Part shown: piece after piece, positions 26,825 to 36,352 of the stretch
Position numbering within the stretch: position 1 is the first letter of the stretch
Layout: each line of letters starts with the position of its first letter
NCBI RefSeq assembly: GCF_028687615.1
Contig: NZ_JAQTZU010000008.1
Location: forward strand, 1-64,000
Reading direction: 5' to 3'
Source of the DNA: Methylovulum sp.
GTDB lineage: Bacteria; Pseudomonadota; Gammaproteobacteria; Methylococcales; Methylomonadaceae
Length of the DNA: 64,000 nucleotides
Position numbers and translations under genes: made by a program
Notes under the pieces: generated by a model
The model's database searches: none
The model's input: only the letters and a program-made list of their open reading frames with translations
Told to the model about the DNA's origin: nothing

Positions 26825-28084
26825 ATGCACCTTAAGCCAATACTTCCAGCCACGTTGTTATGCCTTAGTTTTACCGTCCATGCCCAACCGGAACTTACCG
26901 ACGGGCAAGCCTTGGGCAAACGTTTGTACAATGACAAGGATTTGTCCGCAAACCGCAACCAATCTTGTGCCACTTGCCACAGTTTAAAAATCATCAACGG
27001 AAAAGCCCCGGCTTTTGTCGATCCTATCAACGTCAAACATGGTACGCCTGTTTCCTTGGGTTCGATTGAATTTGCCACTGGTACGCTGAACGCGCCCAGT
27101 GCCGCTTATGCTTCGTTTAGTCCGGCGTTCCACTGGGACGATAAAGAAGGCCTTTATGTGGGGGGACAATTTTGGAATGGACGCGCTAGAGATTTAGCCG
27201 AACAAGCGGAAAAACCTTTGTTAAATCCGGTGGAAATGGCAATGCCCAGCCAATGGGCGGTGGTCAGTCGTTTGAAAGAAAACGTCGCTTACGTCAAAGC
27301 GTTTTACCGGCTCTATCAACTGGATTTGGATGCCGTGCCGCATATTAAAGACGCGCAATTCCAGCAGCCGACACCGCAAGTGGTCGATGACATTTACCAG
27401 AAAATGGCGCAAGCCATTGCCGAATTTGAAAAATCGCCCGTATTCAGTAAATTCAATTCCAAATTCGATTATGTCACGGCGGGGAAAACCCAATTCACAG
27501 AATTGGAGGCTCAGGGGATGAAATTGTTTAACGGCAAAGCCGGCTGTTCGGTTTGCCATATCAGCCAACCTGGTCTTGACGGACAAGGCGGCAAAGCGCC
27601 GGCACTGTTCAGTGATTTTACTTACGACAATATCGGTTTGCCGAGAAATCTTAAGATTCCTGGCGATCCCAAACCGAACCTCGGTTTGGGCGAACGCAAC
27701 GACTTAAGAAAACTCGATGCTGACAAGGCTTTGTGGGGCAAACATAAAGTCATGACGCTCAGAAATATCGCCATTACGCCGCCTTACGGACATAACGGCG
27801 TGTTTGCAACGCTTGAACAAATCACCCATTTTTACAATACCCGCGATACGCTAGGTTTCGTACCGGACAATTTAAGCCCCGATTTCGGCGTGTCCGGTTG
27901 GCCTAAGCCGGAAGTGGGCAAAAACGTCAACCATGATGAACTGGGCGATTTAGGCCTGACCCCCGCGCAGGAAAAAGCCGTGGTCGCGTTTATGAAGACG
28001 CTGACCGACGATTATCCCGAATGGGGCAATGACCCTTCAGTGCCGTCGGGGACACCATCGCCGTATGCGGGTGCGGGTTATTGA
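26825..28084 (+). CDS. Dihaem cytochrome c peroxidase / MauG-like protein
   Basis: Periplasmic protein of 419 residues. A signal peptide (MHLKPILPATLLCLSFTVHA, cleavage before QPEL) is followed by two haem c motifs: CATCH near residue 47 and CSVCH near residue 240. The C-terminal part has a LRNIAITPPYGHNGVF segment, the haem-ligand region found in CcpA/MauG families. It may remove peroxide or oxidise a partner protein; in methanotrophs related dihaem proteins occur at the cell surface and respond to copper, which is only an analogy. The ribosome-binding site is TAGGAAT. It stands alone. Confidence 0.88.
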   Translation: MHLKPILPATLLCLSFTVHAQPELTDGQALGKRLYNDKDLSANRNQSCATCHSLKIINGKAPAFVDPINVKHGTPVSLGSIEFATGTLNAPSAAYASFSPAFHWDDKEGLYVGGQFWNGRARDLAEQAEKPLLNPVEMAMPSQWAVVSRLKENVAYVKAFYRLYQLDLDAVPHIKDAQFQQPTPQVVDDIYQKMAQAIAEFEKSPVFSKFNSKFDYVTAGKTQFTELEAQGMKLFNGKAGCSVCHISQPGLDGQGGKAPALFSDFTYDNIGLPRNLKIPGDPKPNLGLGERNDLRKLDADKALWGKHKVMTLRNIAITPPYGHNGVFATLEQITHFYNTRDTLGFVPDNLSPDFGVSGWPKPEVGKNVNHDELGDLGLTPAQEKAVVAFMKTLTDDYPEWGNDPSVPSGTPSPYAGAGY

Positions 28085-28213
28085 GTCCCGTTTCAGCGGT
28101 GTATTCATCGTTGAGTGTGTTGAACTTGCTCGTTTGTTATCAATTGGACGTTAGTTTTCAAACCACCCAAAGAGTCCAAACCTAAGTTTGCGCTCCTGTT
28201 TTAATTTATCCCT

Positions 28214-28591
28214 TTATGACTGTGTCATTACAAAAAGCAAAATAACACCGCCGACAATGCAGGCTGAGTAAAAAAGTGAGGGTATTAAATTCACCTTGCA
28301 CACCCAAAGGAATAGGTAACAAAAATAAAAACAAGATGATAACAACAGTAGCCCAAATAGCTGAATGTACTCCGCTATGACTTCAAATCCAGAAGAGATA
28401 TGCCAAGAAGAAAGTATGGCAAACGGAGGGATGAGACCAATCAAAAACCGAATGAAAATATAGACAAACGGGGGTTTTTTACTTTTTTTCAGCCCAAGAA
28501 GTGCTTCGTCATATTGGGTTGTTGCGGTTATTTCTGCTTGCCTTGCCGCTGCAAACGCAATTTCTTCTGGTGTCCAATCGTCATCGTTCAT
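28214..28591 (-). CDS. Small membrane protein (hypothetical)
   Basis: A 125-residue protein with a short acidic cytoplasmic N-terminus (MNDDDWTPEEIAFAAARQAE) and probably three helices (about 43-65, 73-95, 100-122). No family is recognised. It stands alone between the peroxidase and a nested-palindrome element. The composition is unlike a secreted protein; it is likely an inner-membrane protein of unknown role. Confidence 0.55.
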   Translation of the reverse strand: MNDDDWTPEEIAFAAARQAEITATTQYDEALLGLKKSKKPPFVYIFIRFLIGLIPPFAILSSWHISSGFEVIAEYIQLFGLLLLSSCFYFCYLFLWVCKVNLIPSLFYSACIVGGVILLFVMTQS

Positions 28592-28645
28592 AAATTGTAC
28601 TCTTGTGGTGTGACCTAACCTAATGTGAAGCAGGTCGGAGTCATG

Positions 28646-28754
28646 CTAAGGAATGTGCATGGAATAAATTCGCGAATCAAGACCTGTCAGGTTTTCAAAA
28701 CCTGACAGGTCTGACTATAGCCGGTGCGGAAATTATCTCATGCCCGTTCCTAAG
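28646..28754. repeat. CTAAGGAA-ended nested palindrome, copy C
   Basis: Left arm CTAAGGAATGTGCATGGAAT, right end CTCATGCCCGTTCCTAAG, core AGACCTGTCAGGTTTT joined directly to CAAAACCTGACAGGTCT (perfect palindrome). Nearly identical in sequence to copy D at 57283 but in the opposite arm orientation. Confidence 0.85.
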
Positions 28755-28867
28755 GGCATAAAGGCCCTAGTACCCAGTCAGCATTGTTTTGACGGGTGAG
28801 GTCTGTAAGACCTTGCTCGACATTTCAAGAATGACGAAGTACTAGCGTAACCCGACTGTATTCCCAT

Positions 28868-30184
28868 TTACCCCCAACTTCTCAACTCATTCAAATAAGC
28901 ATCCACTTTGCTGAGTATCACTTGCTGCCGTTTTTCCAAATAAGAAGCCGCCAGCAATACGACCAACCCTAAGCCAATGGAACTTAACCAAGGCGCGTGG
29001 TTGTAAGCATCAATCGCGTAGCGGCAATAAAACAAGATGCCGCTTAAAAAACACAAATGCCCGGCGAAGAAAGGTGTTCTCTCACGGCATCGTAATCCCG
29101 CCAAGCTTAAGGCAATGCCGGTCGCCAAAGCCAATAATGGCGCGAAGGATTGTCCGTCCAGCAGTGCCCCAGCCACCAAGCCTAGTGCCAATATCGAGCC
29201 GAGGAAACGGTAATTGGTGGCGTAATAATCAATGTATGCAGACAAAATGAACAACAACAGGCTGAGCGGCAACAACAAGCCATAATGCCAGCGCCCAACC
29301 CCGCTTACGCTATCGGCAACGATCAGCCAAGCGACCAAGGCGGCGATTGAGCCTAGGGATTGCCCAAGGTAAATGGCTAAAGCCGAATGGGTGTAGCGTT
29401 TGATGTCGATGACACCGATCACGGCAATCATGCTGGTCAAGGCCACAACCAAAGTGATTGATACCGGATGCAACACGCTTCGTCCCAGCAAGATCAACAA
29501 CGGCAAGCTGATTAACACCCGTGCCGCAAGGCCTTCAAACAAGTGCATGGCACTGTCTTGCCGCAACCGTTGTTCGCTTGCCCGTAACACAAAAAACAAG
29601 CAGGCGATAAGCAACGGAATCCAAAAACCATCACGGACGGGCAGCAACAATAAACCATTGCCCAGCAACATGGCCGCCATCAGGGTTTTTACCTGCCGCC
29701 GTGCCAACATGGCAAAGCCCGTGTAACTGACCAACACCAACAACACGGCGGTGATGGCAAAATCGACGGCGATTAACGACGGCTTGACCTGGCTAAATTG
29801 CAGCCAACGGTAAGGCAGTTGCAAGGCCAAATCGCCTTGGCTAAAGTTGTAAATCATCGCGCTGACTTGCGAGGCTTGCACGGGCAAAAACGCCACGCCC
29901 AAAGCAAAAAAGAGTCGCGCCCCGGTGGTTTCTTTAAGCCCGTAAGCGCAAATCAGGCCGCCCAAACACAGCAGCAAGGTAAACGCCAAGCCCAGCCAAT
30001 AACGGTAGGCGGGCAACAAATCGGCATGGCCTTGCAGCATAAAGCCAATGGCGGAGATGACGATTAACACCGTGCCCGCCCAACGCAGATAGCGGATGAT
30101 TTGCCGGGCAGTGGATGGGGACGCGTCTTTTGGAGCGTCGGGTTGCCAAGCGGTTGGCTGGCTGTCAAATTTATAAGCGGACAT
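28868..30184 (-). CDS. Polytopic membrane protein of a PspA operon
   Basis: A 438-residue membrane protein with a soluble N-terminus (about 30 residues) and roughly 12 hydrophobic helices, rich in leucine and alanine. No transporter motif is seen. It follows the PspA-like gene by a single base, so they form an operon that should be read from the sigma-54 promoter at 30913-30928. I do not recognise a named family. A role in membrane-stress response together with PspA is inferred from the context. Confidence 0.75.
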   Translation of the reverse strand: MSAYKFDSQPTAWQPDAPKDASPSTARQIIRYLRWAGTVLIVISAIGFMLQGHADLLPAYRYWLGLAFTLLLCLGGLICAYGLKETTGARLFFALGVAFLPVQASQVSAMIYNFSQGDLALQLPYRWLQFSQVKPSLIAVDFAITAVLLVLVSYTGFAMLARRQVKTLMAAMLLGNGLLLLPVRDGFWIPLLIACLFFVLRASEQRLRQDSAMHLFEGLAARVLISLPLLILLGRSVLHPVSITLVVALTSMIAVIGVIDIKRYTHSALAIYLGQSLGSIAALVAWLIVADSVSGVGRWHYGLLLPLSLLLFILSAYIDYYATNYRFLGSILALGLVAGALLDGQSFAPLLALATGIALSLAGLRCRERTPFFAGHLCFLSGILFYCRYAIDAYNHAPWLSSIGLGLVVLLAASYLEKRQQVILSKVDAYLNELRSWG

Positions 30185-30185
30185 A

Positions 30186-30875
30186 TCAATTCCCCTGTTC
30201 TGGATCAGTTTTAACGGCGACGTTTTTTGCCGGACTGGCCTTAGCCGTCAATTCATCCAACAGTATTTTCAACGCCAAAGCATCTTCTTCTTGGGCGAAA
30301 CTATCGGCAAACGGGTCGGTGTTGATGGGTTCGGGGCTGGTCAATTCCGCGCCAGTGATGGCTTCTTCCCAGCGGTTGAAGATTTTCTGCGCTTGTTCGA
30401 CCGGATTGTCGCGCCCGCTTTTTAAGCCGGACTGTAACTGAATGCGGTTTTGCCGCGCCGCGAACACGGCTTTTTGGGTGCTTAAGGTGTGCAACTGGTT
30501 TTGGATGCTGGCTAAATCGGTTGCCAATTGCGCATGTTGTTGTTGCGTGGCTTGCAATTGCGTGGCAACCAACTTGCTTTGCTGCTCTGCCCGCACCATA
30601 CGCCTGACGCATTCCAGGGCTTTTTGTTCGTCGGTTTCCCGCGCTTTCACGGCGCGTACCGACCACATCGCCGCCTCGGTCGCCAATTCTGCCAGTTGGC
30701 TTTCAAATTGCGCGATCATTTTTTGCAAACGGTGTTGATGGATGCGGGTTTGGCTACGCCAGTCTTCCAAATCCTTAATCGCCACACCCGCGACGGCCTC
30801 GTGATTTTCAAAATCGTCAACCATGCCGTCAATCTGGGTTTTTACGGTGATAAATAAGCGTTTTAAGCTGTACAT
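30186..30875 (-). CDS. PspA/IM30-like protein
   Basis: A 229-residue, almost entirely helical, coiled-coil protein of the PspA/Vipp1 type: YSLKRLFITVKTQIDGMVDD at the start (amphipathic membrane-contacting helix), then long heptad segments (AGVAIKDLEDWRSQTRIHQHRLQKMI...) and a C-terminal helix after a short linker. PspA proteins form rods and rings that protect damaged inner membrane and can bind their sigma-54 activator. Here the gene is preceded by a well-matched -24/-12 promoter and sits opposite a sigma-54 activator gene. Confidence in the family is good; the exact subclass is not decided. Confidence 0.82.
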   Translation of the reverse strand: MYSLKRLFITVKTQIDGMVDDFENHEAVAGVAIKDLEDWRSQTRIHQHRLQKMIAQFESQLAELATEAAMWSVRAVKARETDEQKALECVRRMVRAEQQSKLVATQLQATQQQHAQLATDLASIQNQLHTLSTQKAVFAARQNRIQLQSGLKSGRDNPVEQAQKIFNRWEEAITGAELTSPEPINTDPFADSFAQEEDALALKILLDELTAKASPAKNVAVKTDPEQGN

Positions 30876-30912
30876 GTCTTGCTCCTGTTCCGGTTAAAGT
30901 CTTAATGACAAT

Positions 30913-30928
30913 TGCAAAACAGAGGCCA
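30913..30928 (-). promoter_or_regulatory. Sigma-54 (-24/-12) promoter of the pspA-like operon
   Basis: On the minus strand TGGCCTCTGTTTTGCA matches the consensus TGGCACRNNNNTTGCW, with GG and GC exactly 10 bases apart. It lies about 40 bases upstream of the PspA-like start codon. The divergent gene encodes a sigma-54 activator, which strengthens the call. Confidence 0.75.
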
Positions 30929-31032
30929 GTTTATAAGTGCTTTAAAAATAAATAGTTAGCTGTTATTTTTTGTAATACCTATAAAAATTGTACAAATTTT
31001 GCCGACACATAAAAACAAAAAATGTATATTAG

Positions 31033-31048
31033 GTAGGGTGTACCCTAC
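31033..31048. promoter_or_regulatory. Candidate upstream activator site (GTAGGGT-GT-ACCCTAC)
   Basis: A perfect 7-base inverted repeat with a 2-base spacer, in the divergent intergenic region. It lies about 120 bases upstream of the -12/-24 site on the minus strand, a normal enhancer distance, and 30 bases before the activator's own start codon, so it could also serve autoregulation. Binding is inferred. Confidence 0.45.
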
Positions 31049-31077
31049 AATCATCAGCTAGCCCATACCACCAAAAT

Positions 31078-32547
31078 ATGTACAAACTCACTGCTGAACA
31101 AAACCGTTTTTTCGCCCAAATTGCCGATCTGGCCTTTATGAACCCATTCAGCATCGAGCGCGAACAAGCCGACTGGCAGGTGCTGGATTTAACCCCGGAA
31201 GCCATGAATTTTGCTGACCGATTGACCTTAATCGAAGCCAAATTGGAAGCGCAATTCCAAGAATTGCAACGGCAACGCAGTTTCAACATCGGCGATTACC
31301 CAGGCAAAACCCAAGAAAATATGCGCTTGGCGTGGCTGTTTTATGTGTTCCACAGCTATCGCCAACCATTGAACGACCATATCAAAGCCCAGCAACAAGC
31401 GGGCGATAAAACCGTGGAATTGCCATTTGCCCGCGCCCTCATCAGCCAGTTTGGACAAGCCGGCTTCACGCCGCCAGAAACCGCGCACTACATTGCGCTG
31501 TTGTTCCAAGTGCAACGGGCGTTTTCATTTATTGACGAAGCCGTTTCCGGCGATTGCCCGGCGATTTACGAACTGCGGATGCGGTTGTGGAACAATATTT
31601 TCACCTTTAATCCGGCGTGGTATCTCAACCACTTGTTTGAGCGCATGGAAGACTTTTCCTTGTTGCTGTTGGGCGAAACGGGAACGGGCAAAAGCTGGGT
31701 GGCGAAAGCCGTGGGCTGTTCCGGCTACATCCCGTTTGATCTGGCAACTCGGCGATTTGTCGAAAGTTTCACCGCCTCGTTTCGGGCGATTAACCTGTCT
31801 GAATATTCCACCAGCTTGCTGGAATCGGAATTGTTCGGGCATAAAAAAGGCGCGTTCACCGGCGCCATCGACAACCATCCGGGCTTGTTCGCCAAATGTA
31901 GCCGCCACGGCTCGGTGTTTATTGATGAAATCGGCGATGTAGATATACCTGTCCAAGTGAAATTGCTCAACGTCATCCAAGACCGCGTCTACAGCCCCGT
32001 AGGCAGCCACGAAAAACACCGCTTCGAAGGCCGCGTCATCAGCGCCACCAACCGCCCGATTGCGCAATTGCTCGAACAAGGCTTGTTCCGCGCCGATTTG
32101 TATTACCGCCTGTGCTCCGATGTCATCACCCTGCCCAGCCTACGCCAGCGTATCCGCGAAAACCCTAACGAATTGCATAGCCTGATCGCCCGCCTGCTTA
32201 ACCGCGTCATCCCAACACCCGACCAAGATTTACTAAGCCGCATCGAAGGCAAAATCCGCACCACCGTACCGTCCGACTACCACTGGCCCGGCAATGTGCG
32301 CGAACTGGAGCAATGTATCCGCCGCATCTGCCTGACCGGAAGTTATCAGGCCAAACCGTTGGCGACGGTGGCTCAAGATGATGTTGCGGTATACCGCACG
32401 GGAGAGGGCGGCTACCTTTCCGCACAACAGCTCATGCAAAACTATTGCCGGTTTTTGTATGGGGAATTAGGCGGGTTTGAGGCGGTGGCTAGGGTGGCGG
32501 GGGTGGATAGGCGGACAGTTAAGAAATATATGGATTGGGATGAGTAG
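31078..32547 (+). CDS. Sigma-54-dependent transcriptional activator with unrecognised N-terminal domain
   Basis: A 489-residue enhancer-binding protein. Residues 1 to about 190 are helical and show no receiver, PAS or GAF pattern. The AAA+ core has Walker A GETGTGKS (about residue 199), the sigma-54 contact loop GAFTGA (about 259), Walker B SVFIDEIGD and an arginine-finger-type GLFRADLYYRL. The C-terminal domain holds an HTH (ELGGFEAVARVAGVDRRTVKKYMD). It is divergent to the PspA-like operon with a -24/-12 promoter, so it most likely controls it. The type of input signal is unknown. Confidence 0.9.
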   Translation: MYKLTAEQNRFFAQIADLAFMNPFSIEREQADWQVLDLTPEAMNFADRLTLIEAKLEAQFQELQRQRSFNIGDYPGKTQENMRLAWLFYVFHSYRQPLNDHIKAQQQAGDKTVELPFARALISQFGQAGFTPPETAHYIALLFQVQRAFSFIDEAVSGDCPAIYELRMRLWNNIFTFNPAWYLNHLFERMEDFSLLLLGETGTGKSWVAKAVGCSGYIPFDLATRRFVESFTASFRAINLSEYSTSLLESELFGHKKGAFTGAIDNHPGLFAKCSRHGSVFIDEIGDVDIPVQVKLLNVIQDRVYSPVGSHEKHRFEGRVISATNRPIAQLLEQGLFRADLYYRLCSDVITLPSLRQRIRENPNELHSLIARLLNRVIPTPDQDLLSRIEGKIRTTVPSDYHWPGNVRELEQCIRRICLTGSYQAKPLATVAQDDVAVYRTGEGGYLSAQQLMQNYCRFLYGELGGFEAVARVAGVDRRTVKKYMDWDE

Positions 32548-32612
32548 GAGTTGAGGATTTTTAAAACCGGTTAAAAGACTTATAACCAGGTCTTTTAAAT
32601 TCTTGGTGAATA

Positions 32613-32912
32613 ATGACCTATCCCGTATTAACAGAAATTGTCGCCAGCATTTCCGAATTAAAAGCCCATCCCATGAAAGTGCTTGCCAGTGGCGAGGGTA
32701 TGCCCGTTGCCATCTTAAACCGCAACCCCCCCGCTTTTTATTGTGTGCCAGCAGCGGCTTATGAAGCCATGATGGAATTGATTGACGACATGGCTTTGTT
32801 GGAAATCGTCAAACAGCGGCGGCATGAAGAATCCATCGCGGTTTCCTTTGTCGAGTTTTTACGCGATGGATGTGCCTCCTGTCGTCGGCGCATCCTATCG
32901 CTATATTATTGA
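32613..32912 (+). CDS. Solitary Phd/YefM-type antitoxin-like protein
   Basis: A 99-residue protein that starts like YefM/Phd antitoxins (EIVASISELKAHPMKVLASGEGMPVAILNRNPPAFYCVPAAAYEAMME). The C-terminal part up to VSFVEFLRDG keeps the family pattern, then ends in a divergent tail (CASCRRRILSLYY) that may reflect a frameshift or a degraded end. No toxin gene follows; the next 100 bases hold no RelE-like ORF. It is therefore an orphan or a remnant. Confidence 0.6.
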   Translation: MTYPVLTEIVASISELKAHPMKVLASGEGMPVAILNRNPPAFYCVPAAAYEAMMELIDDMALLEIVKQRRHEESIAVSFVEFLRDGCASCRRRILSLYY

Positions 32913-33017
32913 AATATAGCGATAAACTCTTAACTTAATGGCAGTGGCTGGCGGGGCGGCTAAATTGCCGAATGGGATGGCCTGGAAATACAGGTTTGCG
33001 GCTTTAACACATCGATT

Positions 33018-33983
33018 TTACTCAGCCGCTATCCTGGAAAACCAGTTATCGGCAATATGTCCGTGCAAGCCACCGAGTTTGTTTTGCAGGTCGTCCAAAA
33101 TAGCGCGTAACTGCAATTGTGTGGCTTGGTGGGTATCAATGTCTTGGACATAATCTTCCAACTCGACCACCCGATCCGGCAACGCGTCATTGTTCGGCAA
33201 TTCGTTGATGCAATCTGAAACTTCCAACAGGCAACGGGCGACGGAGCGTGGCAGATTTTTATCCAGCAACAAATAACTCAGTACATCATCGCCTTTGACG
33301 CGGCTACGCATATGCTGGCGGTACATCAACAAGGCATTTAACGCGGTGAGGATATTTATCCATAAAATCGTTTCATATTGGCGCAACTCATCACTGCGTG
33401 ACTCGGCAAGCAACAAAGAAGCCAGATCGAGGATACGGCTGGTCATATCGGCGCGTTCCAGATTCCTGCCCAAACGGATAAAACGGTAGGGATGATTATG
33501 GCTCATGTAGCCGGACAACAGGCCGCTAAACCGTTGGCAACCCTCGATGATTTTTTTCAGGAACAAGACACGGCTACGGCGGTTGGAGACGGCTTCCGGG
33601 TCATTTTTGGTGAACAGGTACATTTCATTGACCTGTTCCCAGGCTTCGTCGGGCAATAATTCGCGGGTCGTGCGGATATTTTCCCTGGCCGAGGTCAGCG
33701 ATGAAAACAACGAACTCGAATAGCTGGCGTCGGTGAGCATAAAACGGGTGACGTTGCGTTCATTGGCGACTTTGTATTTTTCGTAGAATTCCGCTTCCGA
33801 ACCGTTGATGCGCAACAGTTGCTGCCAGCCCATTTCCACGCCCCTGGGCAAATCCATTAATAAGTTCATGTAAACACTGACCAGTTTGGCCATGTTTTCC
33901 GTGCGTTCCATATAACGCGCCAGCCAATACAGGCGTTCTGCTGAACGAGATAACATTAGTGTCCCTCCATATTGATGATCCAA
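33018..33983 (-). CDS. Alpha-E domain protein (DUF403)
   Basis: A 321-residue all-alpha protein with the DUF403 start (MLSRSAERLYWLARYMERTENMAKLVSVY) and a repeated helical body, as in proteins always found with the circularly permuted ATP-grasp ligase. It overlaps that gene by 28 bases and is translated after it. The pair is proposed to build or modify a peptide; substrate is unknown. Start at the M nearest MLSRSAERL (a few codons inside) is also possible. Confidence 0.85.
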   Translation of the reverse strand: MDHQYGGTLMLSRSAERLYWLARYMERTENMAKLVSVYMNLLMDLPRGVEMGWQQLLRINGSEAEFYEKYKVANERNVTRFMLTDASYSSSLFSSLTSARENIRTTRELLPDEAWEQVNEMYLFTKNDPEAVSNRRSRVLFLKKIIEGCQRFSGLLSGYMSHNHPYRFIRLGRNLERADMTSRILDLASLLLAESRSDELRQYETILWINILTALNALLMYRQHMRSRVKGDDVLSYLLLDKNLPRSVARCLLEVSDCINELPNNDALPDRVVELEDYVQDIDTHQATQLQLRAILDDLQNKLGGLHGHIADNWFSRIAAE

Positions 33984-35407
33984 GTGTCTTTACTGCCGCC
34001 GCCTTGCGAAGAATTCACCACCAGCGAGCCTTTGCGCAAGGCCACCCGCGTCAAGCCACCGGCGGTCACGAAGGTGTTTTCGCCTTGCAGGATAAACGGG
34101 CGCAAATCGATATGGCGCGGTTCCAATTTACCTTTGCACAAAGTCGGTGCGGTCGATATGGCTAAAGTCGGTTGGCCTATGTAGTTGCGCGGGTCGGCCT
34201 GGATGATTTTGCGGAACGCATTGACTTCTTTCGCGGTGGAATGCGGGCCTACCAACATGCCGTAACCACCGGATTCATTGGCCGGTTTTACCACCAGCTC
34301 GGCGAGATGCTCCAGCACATAATCCAAGTGTTCCTTGTTGCTGCATAAATACGTCGGCACATTCGGCAAGATCGGCTCTTCGTTCAAATAATAACGTATC
34401 ATTTCGGGGACATAAGCATAGACCACCTTGTCATCGGCAACCCCTGCCCCAGGCGCATTCGCCAGGGCCACATTGCCCGCCTTCCACGCCCGCATCAAAC
34501 CATGTACGCCTAATGTCGAATCTTTGCGGAAAACTTCCGGGTCGAGGAAATCATCGTCAATACGCCGATAAATCACGTCGACTTTCTCCAGTCCTTCAAT
34601 GGTGCGCATGTAAACGCAGTTATCTTCCTTGACCACCAGATCGCTGCCTTCCACCAATTGCGCACCCATTTGTTGCGCCAGATAAGCGTGTTCAAAGTAA
34701 GCCGAGTTGTAAATGCCGGGTGTCAGCACAACAATCAGTGGTTTGTGGGTGTTGACCGGCGCAATCGACGACAACATGTCTTGCAATTGGGCCGGGTAAT
34801 CGTCTATCGGCAGAATATCTATGCCTTGCAGCAATTCAGGGAACACCCGTTTGGTGATGACGCGGTTTTCCAGCATGTAGGAAACGCCGGACGGGACGCG
34901 GAGATTGTCTTCGAGCACGTACATAATGCCGTCTTTGTCACGCACCAAATCAGTGCCGCAGATATTTGCCCAGACGTTGTGGCGGGGTTTCATCCCCACG
35001 CATTCCTTGCGGAAGTTTTTTGAGCTGTTGATGGTTTCGCCGGGAATTTTGCCTTCTTTGATAAAGGCCTGTTCGCCGTAGACATCGCTGATGAAATGGT
35101 TTAGTGCGGCTAGCCGCTGTTTTAAACCTTTTTCAATGATCCGCCATTCCCGGGCATCCATGATGCGCGGGATAATGTCGAAAGGCCAGGCGCGGTCGAT
35201 ATTGCCTTCGTCACTGTAAACGGTGAAAGTGATGCCCATTTCCATGATCGCCAGTTCCGCCGCTATCTTGCGCTTGTCGATATCGGTTTTTTTCAGCGAA
35301 TTCAGGTATTGGCACAAACTGTGGCTGACCGGACGCGGCTGGAATTCGCAATACATGAGTTCGTCGTAAGCATTCTCGGTTGTGTAGTTTTCCCAGATTG
35401 ATTTCAT
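33956..35407 (-). CDS. Circularly permuted ATP-grasp ligase-like protein (DUF404/DUF407)
   Basis: A protein of about 483 residues (from the ATG at 35407) of the type-2 circularly permuted ATP-grasp family. Motifs include GMKPRHNVWANICGTDLVRD, YVLEDNLRVPSGVSYMLENR, DDDFLDPEVFRKDSTLGVHGLMRAWK and LVVKPANESGGYGMLVG, which bind ATP and the acceptor. It overlaps the downstream alpha-E gene. The frame extends 30 codons further upstream (35497), but the family start at MKSIWENYTTENAYDELMY is more likely. The product is unknown; such ligases usually join amino acids or peptides. Confidence 0.85.
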   Translation of the reverse strand: MKSIWENYTTENAYDELMYCEFQPRPVSHSLCQYLNSLKKTDIDKRKIAAELAIMEMGITFTVYSDEGNIDRAWPFDIIPRIMDAREWRIIEKGLKQRLAALNHFISDVYGEQAFIKEGKIPGETINSSKNFRKECVGMKPRHNVWANICGTDLVRDKDGIMYVLEDNLRVPSGVSYMLENRVITKRVFPELLQGIDILPIDDYPAQLQDMLSSIAPVNTHKPLIVVLTPGIYNSAYFEHAYLAQQMGAQLVEGSDLVVKEDNCVYMRTIEGLEKVDVIYRRIDDDFLDPEVFRKDSTLGVHGLMRAWKAGNVALANAPGAGVADDKVVYAYVPEMIRYYLNEEPILPNVPTYLCSNKEHLDYVLEHLAELVVKPANESGGYGMLVGPHSTAKEVNAFRKIIQADPRNYIGQPTLAISTAPTLCKGKLEPRHIDLRPFILQGENTFVTAGGLTRVALRKGSLVVNSSQGGGSKDTWIINMEGH

Positions 35408-35828
35408 AGCTTTTTTAATAGTTATTAATTTTTCATTATCATTAATTAAAGCATGAAGCATGAAGTATGCCACCATTTCACTGGCATAAGTTGCCATTTA
35501 CCGGCAGATCAATGTGTTTAAGCAAGATAATACCGCTAATGTCTAACTCATATCCATTTAAAATTGGCGGGTGCGGGATTAAATAACTGTGCGGACAACA
35601 GTGCAACAAGAAAGGAAATGCGTTTTATCAAATCGGCAGCCTATAGCTACGCACCAAATTAATGCTGGGCGATTTAAATCGGTGCAAGACGGGCGACAGG
35701 GGATTGTCAATCGGTGGCGGGTAGCCTATGTTTTGAAGAACAAATGCTATTGTGGTGATGTTGCGTCACCTGACTAACCACCGCAATGCGCTATGGTTAG
35801 CTCAAGTAACGGGCAAGAATAAAAGCGT
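35408..35828. other. Intergenic region, nothing recognised
   Basis: Between the ATP-grasp gene and rpmG. It is AT-rich at its left side and no gene, repeat family or terminator is supported. Confidence 0.3.
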
Positions 35829-35984
35829 TTATTTAATTTTCGCTTCTTTGTACATGACGTGTTTACGGACAACAGGATCAAATTTTTTGATCTCCATTTT
35901 CTCAGGCATGGTTTTTTTATTTTTAGTGGTGGTATAAAAATGACCCGTGCCTTCGGTAGAAATTAATTTAATTTTATCGCGCAT
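35829..35984 (-). CDS. rpmG: 50S ribosomal protein L33
   Basis: A 51-residue protein below common ORF-length cut-offs: [51 protein letters not shown] reads in full as the L33 family, with the [11 protein letters not shown] and [11 protein letters not shown] hallmarks. It lies 11 bases after rpmB on the same strand, the conserved rpmB-rpmG pair. It belongs to the zinc-free (C-) form, since no cysteines are present. Confidence 0.96.
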   Translation of the reverse strand: MRDKIKLISTEGTGHFYTTTKNKKTMPEKMEIKKFDPVVRKHVMYKEAKIK

Positions 35985-35995
35985 GGTTTATCCTC

Positions 35996-36232
35996 TTAAG
36001 CTTTGATGCCGTTTTTACGCAAGTCCGCCAATACAGCGTCTATGCCTTTTTTGTCGATGATCCGCATCCCTTTGGTGGAAATACGGAGGCGAACCCAGCG
36101 GTTTTCGCTTTCCACCCAAAATCTGTGGTGTTGCAGATTAGGTAAAAAACGTCTTTTGGTTTTGTTGTTTGCGTGTGATACGTTATTGCCGACTATCGGC
36201 CTTTTTCCTGTGACTTGACAAATTCTGGTCAT
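35996..36232 (-). CDS. rpmB: 50S ribosomal protein L28
   Basis: A 78-residue protein: [39 protein letters not shown], then [18 protein letters not shown]. Complete and typical. First gene of rpmB-rpmG. Confidence 0.97.
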   Translation of the reverse strand: MTRICQVTGKRPIVGNNVSHANNKTKRRFLPNLQHHRFWVESENRWVRLRISTKGMRIIDKKGIDAVLADLRKNGIKA

Positions 36233-36352
36233 ATTTACCTCTTTCGATGAACCTTAACAATGCTAAATAGCCGAGCTTTATACCAAAATTTCTTTGCAAG
36301 GTAAACTGCAATCTATAAAATAAACCTGATACCCCTTAATAAGGAAACAATA

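Noticed and set aside
32938..33017. Toxin gene after the orphan antitoxin
   Set aside because: No RelE/ParE-like frame follows; the short open frames there are not coding-like.
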